This document shows positions 1 through 7,146 of a stretch of 8,314 nucleotides of DNA, one piece after another. Every line of letters starts with the position of its first letter. Within the stretch, counting starts at the first letter, position 1. The DNA is from CAZGZD01 sp964530005. Its GTDB lineage: Bacteria; Patescibacteriota; Microgenomatia; UBA1406; GWC2-37-13. The notes under the pieces are model-generated. The model did not search any database, had not been told where the DNA came from, and saw only the letters and a program-made list of their open reading frames with translations. Location: positions 1-8,314 of the forward strand of contig CAZGZD010000031.1 in assembly GCA_964530005.1 (NCBI GenBank), written 5' to 3'. The position numbers and the translations under genes were made by a program.

Positions 1-1058
1 AGCATGCTTTCTGATACGATACCGGCTCGCGGAACTACGCAGATGTCGGATCTTTCAATAGTCGCTGCAGCCGTCTGTTTTGTCGCGATATTCACCGTTT
101 GCAAAGGATTGTATAATGTGGAGATTGGTTTGTGGTGTACACGAGCGATGATTGGCTCACCATTAGTCACTCCCCCTTCAATTCCACCTGCACGATTGGA
201 TTTTCTTTTGTATGCTCCCTCTTTGTATTCAATTGGGTCGTGAACATCTGATCCATGTCGAGTGCTGTTTTCGTGTGCTGTTCCTATCTCAACCCCCTTA
301 ACTGATTGGATGCTCATAAGGGCACCAGCTATCTGGCCATCGATCTTACGATCATGCTGAACATAGCTTCCCAAGCCAACTGGCACACCAACAGCCCAAA
401 TCTCTACAACTCCACCAAGAGTGTTTTTGTTAATTCGGGCGTCATAAATAGCCTGTTGCATTTTTTGACCCGTCCCCGGATCTACACAACGAGTATCTGG
501 ATCAAATTCAAATACATTTTTTATCTCTACAAATGAATAATCTGATTCAAGCTTAATTTCACCAATTGCCAAAGTATGGCTGGCAATCTCAATATCAAAG
601 CACGACAGAAGCTGTCTAAATATTGACCCAGCTGCCACACGTGCTGTAGTCTCACGAGCAGATGATCTCTCAAGCACATTGCGAGCATCATCAAATCCAT
701 ATTTCTGGATTCCTGCAAGATCTGCGTGCCCTGGGCGAGGATTGGTGACCTTGGCACTCTCAACAACCGCGGTATCTTGAGCCTTCTCGCTCATCTTATC
801 GCCCCAGTTTGTCGCGTCTGCATTGGGAATCCATAATACAATCGGCGCACCTATACTTTTACCAAATCGTACTCCTGCTGTGATCTCAACGAGGTCTTTT
901 TCAATAATTCCACGCCCTCCACGTCCTGCGTCGTGGCGACGTCTGGCCATATCAGTCGCAATAAGATCCGCGTCAATTGGCACACCTGCTGGCATACCAT
1001 CAATTATGGCCGTAAGTCCTTTTCCGTGTGATTCGCCTGCTGTCAGAAATCTAAGCAT
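1..1058 (-). CDS. aroC: Chorismate synthase, C-terminus cut by window edge
   Basis: Last gene of the visible operon. It catalyses step seven of the shikimate pathway, the FMN-dependent anti-1,4-elimination of phosphate from EPSP to give chorismate, in the cytoplasm. Translating from the ATG at 1056-1058 gives 352 uninterrupted codons running off the left edge. Family signatures appear in order: TAGESHG (residues 6-12), an Arg-rich RRRHDAGRGGRG loop (39-50), RPGHADLAG (108-116), DDARNVLERSSARET (123-137), and further on GSYVQHDRKIDG, GSDVHDPIEY, SNRAGGIEGGVTNG and a closing RSDICVVPRAG. The family is usually about 350-390 residues, so probably only a short tail is missing. The start lies 4 bases after the aroKE stop, which suggests translational coupling. 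Upstream is TAAGAAT, with no real Shine-Dalgarno. No frameshift was seen. Confidence 0.97.
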   Translation of the reverse strand, partial: MLRFLTAGESHGKGLTAIIDGMPAGVPIDADLIATDMARRRHDAGRGGRGIIEKDLVEITAGVRFGKSIGAPIVLWIPNADATNWGDKMSEKAQDTAVVESAKVTNPRPGHADLAGIQKYGFDDARNVLERSSARETTARVAAGSIFRQLLSCFDIEIASHTLAIGEIKLESDYSFVEIKNVFEFDPDTRCVDPGTGQKMQQAIYDARINKNTLGGVVEIWAVGVPVGLGSYVQHDRKIDGQIAGALMSIQSVKGVEIGTAHENSTRHGSDVHDPIEYKEGAYKRKSNRAGGIEGGVTNGEPIIARVHHKPISTLYNPLQTVNIATKQTAAATIERSDICVVPRAGIVSESM

Positions 1059-1062
1059 ATTC

Positions 1063-2397
1063 TTATGTTAAATGATTAATTAATATTTTCTCAACGAGAT
1101 CTGTTGGAAAGTCGCGCTCTGTAAAAAGTTCAAACTGCCGCTTTGCCTGATAGATAAGCATTTTGTATCCATAAATCACTTTTGCGCCTCTAGTTTTTGC
1201 ATCTTGTATAAGGCGAGTCACATGTGGTTTATATACTATATCAAATACCGTATGCTCTGGGGTGAGAGCATTGGAGTCTATTGGGCTTTCAGTTGTATCA
1301 AGTCCGACAGTCGTTGAGTTGATGATGATATCACAATCAACATACTTTGCAAAATCTTCAAGACTTCCTGAGTCTTCAGCTCCAAATTCTTGAGCAAGTA
1401 CTTTTGCTTTTTCTACATTCCTATTTAAAATGACGAAACTAATGCTTGCTTTTTTAAGGCCATAGCAGATAGCACGCGCTGCTCCACCTGCACCAAGCAA
1501 AATCGCATTTTTTTGCTTAAGTTCTTCACCGAAATATTCATTCAAAGACTCTATTGCCCCATACCAGTCAGAATTGTATCCATAGAGTTTATCTCCTCGA
1601 TTCAGTACTGTATTTACTGCCCCAATAGCTTTTACATCTTCATCAATCGTGTCAAGCAGATCAACGGCTGAGATTTTGTGTGGGACAGTAATACTAACAC
1701 CATCATAAGGTTCTTCTTTTATAATCCTTATTCCATCTTCAATCTTTTCCACGTCAACTGTCATATATGAATAGGCTAGTCCCATACTTCGAAAAGCGCT
1801 CAGATGAATGATGGGCGAGAGGGAATGCGCCACCGGATGGCCAACAACGCAAAAGTTCTTAACCGTTTGATCGACTTTTTCTTTTTCAGCATATTCTGTA
1901 ATCTGATCTACGATTTCTTCAGTACTTTTATTTTCCGTGTCTATTAAAAGATCGCAGGCAAGAAGATACGCCTCAAGCCTTTCTTGACTAAGCTTTTTAA
2001 ATGAATCCAATACTTGAGATTTCTCGCCAAGAAGTGGTCTGTTTTTGTAACCCTCTCCTACTCTCTCTGTGAGAGTTTGAGGGGATGCCCACAATAGAAT
2101 AACTCGACCAATCCTTTTAAGAAGCTTTCGGTTTTCTTCAGACAGTATTATCCCACCGCCTGTTGAGATGATTGTGGCATCTTTAAGCTCAGAGAGTTTT
2201 TTAAGAAGAATAGTCTCTTGTTCTCGAAAATACCCCCACCCTTTCTGTTCAATTAAATCTTTGATTTTTAAGTCGTTTTGTGATTCTATTTCGGAATCTG
2301 TATCTACAAGTTTCGCACTAGTTTTTTGGGCAAGAAGCTTGGCGACTGTGGTTTTACCCACGCCCCCCATCCCCACCAGTATTATGTTTTTTGACAT
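1063..2397 (-). CDS. aroKE: Bifunctional shikimate kinase / shikimate dehydrogenase (AroK-AroE fusion)
   Basis: A 444-residue fusion of two shikimate enzymes. Residues 1 to about 170 are shikimate kinase (ATP-dependent 3-phosphorylation of shikimate): Walker A GMGGVGKT (9-16), DTD with substrate-binding Asp34 (32-34), FREQE with Arg58, GGG (80-82), the lid RPLL (120-123) and Arg140. From about 180 it is shikimate dehydrogenase (reduces 3-dehydroshikimate, normally with NADPH): VVGHPVAHSLSP (184-195), ITVPHK with catalytic Lys241, GAVNT with Asn262, YNSD with Asp277, the dinucleotide loop GAGGAA (302-307) and NRN (325-327). Both halves keep their key residues, so both should work. In pathway order the C-terminal dehydrogenase (step four) makes the substrate for the N-terminal kinase (step five). 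The ATG sits eight codons before the P-loop and lies inside the end of aroQ, a 44-base overlap. Ends in TAA. No separate aroK or aroE is present. Confidence 0.96.
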   Translation of the reverse strand: MSKNIILVGMGGVGKTTVAKLLAQKTSAKLVDTDSEIESQNDLKIKDLIEQKGWGYFREQETILLKKLSELKDATIISTGGGIILSEENRKLLKRIGRVILLWASPQTLTERVGEGYKNRPLLGEKSQVLDSFKKLSQERLEAYLLACDLLIDTENKSTEEIVDQITEYAEKEKVDQTVKNFCVVGHPVAHSLSPIIHLSAFRSMGLAYSYMTVDVEKIEDGIRIIKEEPYDGVSITVPHKISAVDLLDTIDEDVKAIGAVNTVLNRGDKLYGYNSDWYGAIESLNEYFGEELKQKNAILLGAGGAARAICYGLKKASISFVILNRNVEKAKVLAQEFGAEDSGSLEDFAKYVDCDIIINSTTVGLDTTESPIDSNALTPEHTVFDIVYKPHVTRLIQDAKTRGAKVIYGYKMLIYQAKRQFELFTERDFPTDLVEKILINHLT

Positions 2398-2818
2398 ATG
2401 ATATTAAAGCCCGAAGACCAAACTCATAACTTTCCTCTCTGAATCCATAGACACCGCCGACTGCGATTTGCGAGATAAGATCAGTGTGTCGCTCTTCCTC
2501 TCGGGAATAGATATTGGACAGGTGCACTGTCACAACAGGTAATTTAGAGTCGGAAAGAGCATCTTGAATGGCAAGTGAGTAGTGGGAGAATGCCCCAGCA
2601 TTTATAAGTATTCCATCAATATCATTTTTTTTACTTTGCACTTCATTTATGATATCTCCCTCAATATTCGATTGATAAAATTCAAGTGAGGTATCGTTTT
2701 CCTCAGCTATTTTTACGAGGTTTTTCTGAATATCATCAAGCGTCACATTGCCATAGTGATTTTCGTCGCGTTTTCCGAGCATGTTTAGATTTGGTCCATT
2801 CACAATAAGTATTTTCAT
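2354..2818 (-). CDS. aroQ: Type II 3-dehydroquinate dehydratase
   Basis: 154-residue type II dehydroquinase, which dehydrates 3-dehydroquinate to 3-dehydroshikimate (step three); the family is a flavodoxin-like dodecamer. Visible motifs are NGPNLNMLGKRD (7-18, with catalytic Arg17), Tyr22, SNIEGDII (50-57), INAGAFSHYS (72-81), HLSN with His98 to Asn101, and SREEERH (104-110). The usual E-V-H-[LI]-S-N motif reads T-V-H-L-S-N, so the conserved acidic residue two before the histidine is Thr96. The last residues, GGDGGRG, look like a non-family tail and are encoded by the same bases as the aroKE P-loop. The gene starts 3 bases after the aroB stop with no Shine-Dalgarno motif. The family call is firm; full activity is slightly less certain because of Thr96. 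Confidence 0.95.
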   Translation of the reverse strand: MKILIVNGPNLNMLGKRDENHYGNVTLDDIQKNLVKIAEENDTSLEFYQSNIEGDIINEVQSKKNDIDGILINAGAFSHYSLAIQDALSDSKLPVVTVHLSNIYSREEERHTDLISQIAVGGVYGFREESYEFGLRALISYVKKHNTGGDGGRG

Positions 2819-2821
2819 ATT

Positions 2822-3877
2822 TTAGCTATTTTGAAAATTGGTAATAAGTTTTTCAAGCTCTTTTAGCGGTATGGGGTGGATTATAGCTTCTCCAATTTTT
2901 TTGGGTAGGACAAAATCCATCGTATACCCGTCTCTTTTTTTATCAGCAAATAGAGATGTTACTATCTCATTTGCTGGAATATCAAGTCTTGTTGGGAGTG
3001 AGTATTTCTCAAGTAACGACTGAACGTGATCGACTTCCTCGCGTGTAAACGTTCCAAGTTGGTTTGACGCGAAGCAAGCAAATGACAGACCAACAGCTAC
3101 TGCATATCCGTGTTTAACTGAGAAGTTGCTCTGGGTTTCGATAGCGTGAGCCAGTGTGTGTCCAAGATTAAGAAGTTTACGTGGTCCTTGGGTCTCAAGC
3201 GGATCTGACTCTACTATATTTGCTTTTATTTTGATGCAGCGTGTGATTACATTCTCAGAGAGGGCATTAGTTGTCGAATCTGCGCCTTTGAGTTTTTCGA
3301 CAAGCCCTGCATCAAAGCCCACAGCATATTTGATCAACTCTCCCATGCCGGATGTGAGTTCTTCCTCTGGAAGTGAGGTAAGACTCGATATATCCACAAA
3401 TACATTAGCTGGCTGATTTATTGCGCCCACAATATTTTTGTATCCTTCAAAATCTACCCCATTTTTACCACCGACTGCAGCATCGATCATACCCAAGAGA
3501 GTCGTTGGAATGAATGAAAAACTCACTCCCCGAAGATAAATAGAGGCGACAAATCCAACAATGTCGGTCACGACTCCACCCCCGAATCCAACAATATGAG
3601 CTCTTCGATCAATTTTCCTGTCAATTAGTGATCTAATAATTTCTTGTACAGTACTCATTGTTTTGCTTTTCTCCCCAGCTTCAATTGCAATTATTTGAGA
3701 ATCATCTATCTGTGGTAGATAGCTTTTCAAAAGGTCTTCAGTATTTTTATCACAGATATAGATTATTGAAGTTGGGGTGTTTTGAGATAAGGTAGACAGG
3801 ATAGCTTCCTGGATATTACTTCCAATCATGATTTGCGACTCCTGATTTTTATTTGTTTTAAGTGTGATATTTTGCAT
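2822..3877 (-). CDS. aroB: 3-Dehydroquinate synthase
   Basis: 351-residue AroB, which cyclises DAHP to 3-dehydroquinate (step two) using NAD+ and a divalent metal, usually zinc. The NAD-binding part shows GEKSKT (68-73) and GFGGGVVTDIVGF (97-109). Next come RGVSFSFIPTTLLGMIDAAV (116-135) and GGKNGVDFEGYKN (136-148). The expected metal ligands are Glu180 in GMGELIKYAV, His240 in LNLGHTLAHAIE and His256 in VKHGYAVAVG. A DKKRDG stretch near the C-terminus is also typical. Length is normal for bacterial AroB. The start ATG is 2 bases after the aroA stop. Upstream sequence is AT-rich with no Shine-Dalgarno, so re-initiation after aroA is the likely route of translation. Nothing appears broken or missing. 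Confidence 0.97.
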   Translation of the reverse strand: MQNITLKTNKNQESQIMIGSNIQEAILSTLSQNTPTSIIYICDKNTEDLLKSYLPQIDDSQIIAIEAGEKSKTMSTVQEIIRSLIDRKIDRRAHIVGFGGGVVTDIVGFVASIYLRGVSFSFIPTTLLGMIDAAVGGKNGVDFEGYKNIVGAINQPANVFVDISSLTSLPEEELTSGMGELIKYAVGFDAGLVEKLKGADSTTNALSENVITRCIKIKANIVESDPLETQGPRKLLNLGHTLAHAIETQSNFSVKHGYAVAVGLSFACFASNQLGTFTREEVDHVQSLLEKYSLPTRLDIPANEIVTSLFADKKRDGYTMDFVLPKKIGEAIIHPIPLKELEKLITNFQNS

Positions 3878-3879
3878 TT

Positions 3880-5151
3880 TTATATGTTTTGAACGTCTAT
3901 ATCAAGGCCTTTAAGATCATCGAAAAACTGTGGGTATGATTTGGCAACCACACCAGCATTTTCTATTATTAATCCTCCATCTATCATAGTACCCAGTATA
4001 GCAAAGCTCATTGCTATTCGATGATCGCCCATGCTATCGACTGTACCGTATTTGAGCTTAGACCTGTAGATACGAATAGAGTTTTCATCTTCTTCAACTC
4101 GCGCGCCAAGACTTCTTAAGTTGGTAACTATCGCATGTTGTCTGTTGGACTCTTTCTCTGTAAGGCGTCTGGTGCCGGTGAGTTCAAGATAATCATTAGT
4201 AAAAGCTCCACACATAGCAAGAGTCGGCGCAATATCTGGACAACCTGATATATCAAAACTTCCAGAGTGTAGCTCGCCAGGCGCGATAGTTACCCCACCG
4301 CCTTCTTGCTGTACATCAGCACCCAACTTTTGTAAAAAATCTATAAAGACTCTGTCTGGTTGATGTGAGTCTTTTTTAAGGATCTCGATTGTTACTACAC
4401 TATTTATTGCGCCAAGAAGAGCAAAGTATGATGCGGCCGAGTAGTCCGCCTCAATAGTCGTGTCAATCGCTTTGTATTTCTGTCCGGATACAACATGGAA
4501 TTCATTATTCCCTTTTTTTTCAACGATTACTCCATGTTCACTTAGCGAATCTATAGTGAGATCTACATATTCTGATGATTCCAGTCGATCTGTGACTTTT
4601 ATCTGAACATCAGATTCAGCAAGTGGTGCGATGAATAAGATAGCCGAGATGAACTGCGAACTTGTCGTACCTGATATCTCAATGAGTCCGCCCTTCAATC
4701 GTCCAGGATGTACAGTGCAGGGGAGAGCATACTGTGTATCTTTGTATTCGATACTAATCCCCTGTTGCTCAAGCGCTAAGCAGAGATCCTTCATGGGTCG
4801 TTCACGGAGTCTGTCAGTCCCGTCAATCGTGATTGGCTGATCAGCAAGTGTGGCGAGAGCAATCATAAGACGCGCAGTAGTACCTGATTCGCCGACATTG
4901 ATGGAATCACCGGTTGCTTCAAGAACTCCTTTTGAGTCAATAGCGGCCGTTGTCCCATCAAGATCAATATCTACGCCAAGTACACGAAGTGCTTCAATTG
5001 TTTGATTTGTATCATCACTCAGAAGAATGCTTGAGATGGTGCTTTGGCCACGAGACAAGGATGCCGCAATGAGTGCGCGGTGCGAAATACTTTTTGATGA
5101 TGGTGGGGTAACCGATCCATGTGGTATGGACGCTCGTATCTGGATATCCAT
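3880..5151 (-). CDS. aroA: 3-Phosphoshikimate 1-carboxyvinyltransferase (EPSP synthase)
   Basis: 423-residue EPSP synthase, which transfers the enolpyruvyl group of PEP to shikimate-3-phosphate (step six). The two-domain family pattern is complete: PPSSKSISHRAL with Lys20, NVGESGTTARLM (85-96), DRLRERPM (113-120), SSQF (164-167), the DYSAASYF stretch (236-243), PD with Asp306 at the catalytic position, EKESNR (332-337), GDHRIAM (375-381) and KSYPQFF (404-410). In the PEP/glyphosate-contacting loop the common G-N-[AS]-G-T reads GESGT, and Leu95 sits where the E. coli enzyme has Pro101; this hints at a class other than the classic glyphosate-sensitive one, which is inference only. The ATG directly abuts the tyrA stop (TAAATG), implying tight coupling. 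Confidence 0.97.
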   Translation of the reverse strand: MDIQIRASIPHGSVTPPSSKSISHRALIAASLSRGQSTISSILLSDDTNQTIEALRVLGVDIDLDGTTAAIDSKGVLEATGDSINVGESGTTARLMIALATLADQPITIDGTDRLRERPMKDLCLALEQQGISIEYKDTQYALPCTVHPGRLKGGLIEISGTTSSQFISAILFIAPLAESDVQIKVTDRLESSEYVDLTIDSLSEHGVIVEKKGNNEFHVVSGQKYKAIDTTIEADYSAASYFALLGAINSVVTIEILKKDSHQPDRVFIDFLQKLGADVQQEGGGVTIAPGELHSGSFDISGCPDIAPTLAMCGAFTNDYLELTGTRRLTEKESNRQHAIVTNLRSLGARVEEDENSIRIYRSKLKYGTVDSMGDHRIAMSFAILGTMIDGGLIIENAGVVAKSYPQFFDDLKGLDIDVQNI

Positions 5152-6276
5152 TTAATTAGTAAAAACTTGATCACGCAAAGATTTGTAGTGCTCGAAGAAG
5201 GACTGAGCGGTCGATTTTGAGACTTGTTTTTTCTGAATAAAGGCAACGAATTCATCAATAGCACTCTTGATATTCGCTTCATTCTCCTCCACAATTTGCG
5301 CGTGCATTTTGGTATTACCACTCACCTTCTCAGTGATTCTTTCAAACCCTGAGGTGGCGATTGCGAGTGCGTCTTTGTGCTCATCATGAACATAAGCAAA
5401 TAGAAGTGCGGCCAGTACAATCGCAAGATGCGATATTTGAGCAACGTCAGTATCATGCTGATCTGGATCCATCACAACTGGCTTTGAGCCAAGAATGGAT
5501 ATGAGTTTTTTTACCTTCTCAATTTCAGTGACTGTGTTTTTGCTATGCGGTGTAATTACCCATGGTCTATGAATGAAAAATAGAGTCGAGGAATGATCAA
5601 ATCCTGGCAGATGTGATCCAGCCATTGGATGGGTCGGGATAAATTGAACAGTATCAGTACTCAATGATTCAAACTCGCGGGCAATACTCGCCTTTACACT
5701 CCCAACATCAATCACAGTTAGTACACGGTCTCCAGCTCCCGCTTTAATCTTTTTTGCGTACTCAACAATATTGGTAATCGGAGTTGCAATGATGATAAGA
5801 TCACAAGTTGAGCACAGATCTTCAAGTCGATCGTGTACTTCATCAATATCACCGGCCGCAATTGCAAGTTGCTCGTCACGACTCTCCCTCTTAATTGTTG
5901 CTATATGTATAGTGGGCTGCTGCTTTTTAAGAGTCTTTATAATCGAGCCACCTATTGTGCCAAGTCCAATAATGCCAATTTTTGCATACGGTACGATGTC
6001 TTTATTTTTCTCAAGCTCTTGAATAGTGCGACTGGCTTCAAGGACTTTTGAGTAAAAAGACTCGATCATATCAGCCAGGTATGGGTTGGAGACTGTTTTT
6101 TTGAGCCTTTGTACAATTTCGGATTCTCGTGCTTTGTCTTCCACAGGAATACCACCCTCATTTTTGAGAGCTGCAACATCCTCCACAAGATTAAAGCGTC
6201 GATTTAAGAGTTTTGCAATCTCCTCATCTATCGTATCTATCTCCCGCCGAATTGTGTCTAAATTATTATCTTTCAT
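5152..6276 (-). CDS. tyrA: Chorismate mutase / prephenate dehydrogenase fusion
   Basis: 374-residue bifunctional enzyme. Residues 1 to about 90 form an AroQ-class helical chorismate mutase (chorismate to prephenate) with active-site residues in family spacing: Arg10/Arg11, Arg27, Lys38, Arg50, Glu51 and Gln86. From about 97 on it is prephenate dehydrogenase, which oxidatively decarboxylates prephenate to 4-hydroxyphenylpyruvate for tyrosine: Rossmann loop GLGTIGGS (104-111), DVGSVK (190-195), HPMAG (216-220) and DQHDTDVAQISHL (272-284). No C-terminal ACT domain is apparent. The residue ending the second beta strand, usually Asp in NAD-dependent relatives, is Thr127, followed by Lys129-Arg130, which would suit NADP+ better (inference). 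It is the only chorismate mutase in the window, so it should also supply pheA. It lies 4 bases after pheA and abuts aroA. Confidence 0.95.
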   Translation of the reverse strand: MKDNNLDTIRREIDTIDEEIAKLLNRRFNLVEDVAALKNEGGIPVEDKARESEIVQRLKKTVSNPYLADMIESFYSKVLEASRTIQELEKNKDIVPYAKIGIIGLGTIGGSIIKTLKKQQPTIHIATIKRESRDEQLAIAAGDIDEVHDRLEDLCSTCDLIIIATPITNIVEYAKKIKAGAGDRVLTVIDVGSVKASIAREFESLSTDTVQFIPTHPMAGSHLPGFDHSSTLFFIHRPWVITPHSKNTVTEIEKVKKLISILGSKPVVMDPDQHDTDVAQISHLAIVLAALLFAYVHDEHKDALAIATSGFERITEKVSGNTKMHAQIVEENEANIKSAIDEFVAFIQKKQVSKSTAQSFFEHYKSLRDQVFTN

Positions 6277-6280
6277 AAAA

Positions 6281-7135
6281 CTATTTTTGTGGGATCTTTC
6301 CCGCTTTATAATATCCCAACTTTTTAAGATAAGCGGTGTGTTTTTTCACCTTATCCATTACTTTCTCAATTTTCTCGATATCTCCATCAAATTCAAAATC
6401 AATATAAAACATATACTCAAAGCTCGAGCCACCAATGGGTCTTGATTGTAATTTACTAAGGTTGATATTTTGGTCAGCAAATATTGAGAGTATCTCAAGC
6501 AGGGCACCTGGCTTATTGTGAGCAAGCTCAAGTATGATCGATCCCTTATCAACCTCAGTGTCGACAACTGGCGCTTTGGCAATCACCACAAAGCGAGTGA
6601 TATTGTTTTGCTGATTCTGGATATTCTCGCCTATAATCTCAAGTCCATATAGTGCTCCAGCCTCTCGACTCGCAATTGCCGCAATAGATGTGTCGCTGCT
6701 TTCGGCCACATGACGGGCGGCACCTGCTGTATCTGAATAGACTATCTCCTCAAGCTCAGGGTGTTCATCGAAAAACTGAGAGCATTGCTCAAGCGCTTGA
6801 GTATGAGAAAAGACTTTTTTAATCTGAGCAAGTCTTTCTTTACTTGATACTCCATCTATTTGCTTTGCGAGCAGGAAGTGCTGAATAGGCAAGTAGTACT
6901 CGTCCACAACATATACATCCTCGCGATATAAAAGGTCGTAGTTGTCAAATATCGAGCTAGCTAAGCTATTCTCGATTGGAATGATTCCACAGTCGGCCGC
7001 ACCACTTGAAACAGCAGCAAAAATCTCAGCAAATCGCGAGCATCCTATGAATGTATTGTCACCACCAAAGATTGCTTGCGCTGTGGCGTAGCTGTATGAT
7101 GCAGGCACTCCCTGGTAAGCTATAGTCTTTTTCAT
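6281..7135 (-). CDS. pheA: Prephenate dehydratase with C-terminal ACT domain
   Basis: 284-residue monofunctional prephenate dehydratase, converting prephenate to phenylpyruvate on the way to phenylalanine. The catalytic domain (about 1-186) has YQGVPASYS (7-15), GCSRFAEIF (31-39), GIIPIENS (50-57), SHTQALEQC (110-118), DTAGAA (135-140), AAIAS and the catalytic TRF (180-182). From about 198 an ACT domain follows with PGALLEIL (209-216) and QSRP (230-233), the usual allosteric phenylalanine site. Most relatives read ESRP, so Gln230 is a mild variant. There is no chorismate mutase domain, unlike E. coli PheA; that activity is in the next gene. It starts 11 bases after aroF, with CCCCCGC rather than a purine-rich ribosome site upstream. 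It is the only gene here ending in TAG. Confidence 0.96.
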   Translation of the reverse strand: MKKTIAYQGVPASYSYATAQAIFGGDNTFIGCSRFAEIFAAVSSGAADCGIIPIENSLASSIFDNYDLLYREDVYVVDEYYLPIQHFLLAKQIDGVSSKERLAQIKKVFSHTQALEQCSQFFDEHPELEEIVYSDTAGAARHVAESSDTSIAAIASREAGALYGLEIIGENIQNQQNNITRFVVIAKAPVVDTEVDKGSIILELAHNKPGALLEILSIFADQNINLSKLQSRPIGGSSFEYMFYIDFEFDGDIEKIEKVMDKVKKHTAYLKKLGYYKAGKIPQK

Positions 7136-7146
7136 AAGCGGGGGAT

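Noticed and set aside
1..1058. Possible broken aroC, because no stop-bounded ORF covers this stretch
   Set aside because: Codon-by-codon reading from the ATG at 1058 is open for 352 codons to the window edge with family motifs throughout; it is cut by the edge, not frameshifted.
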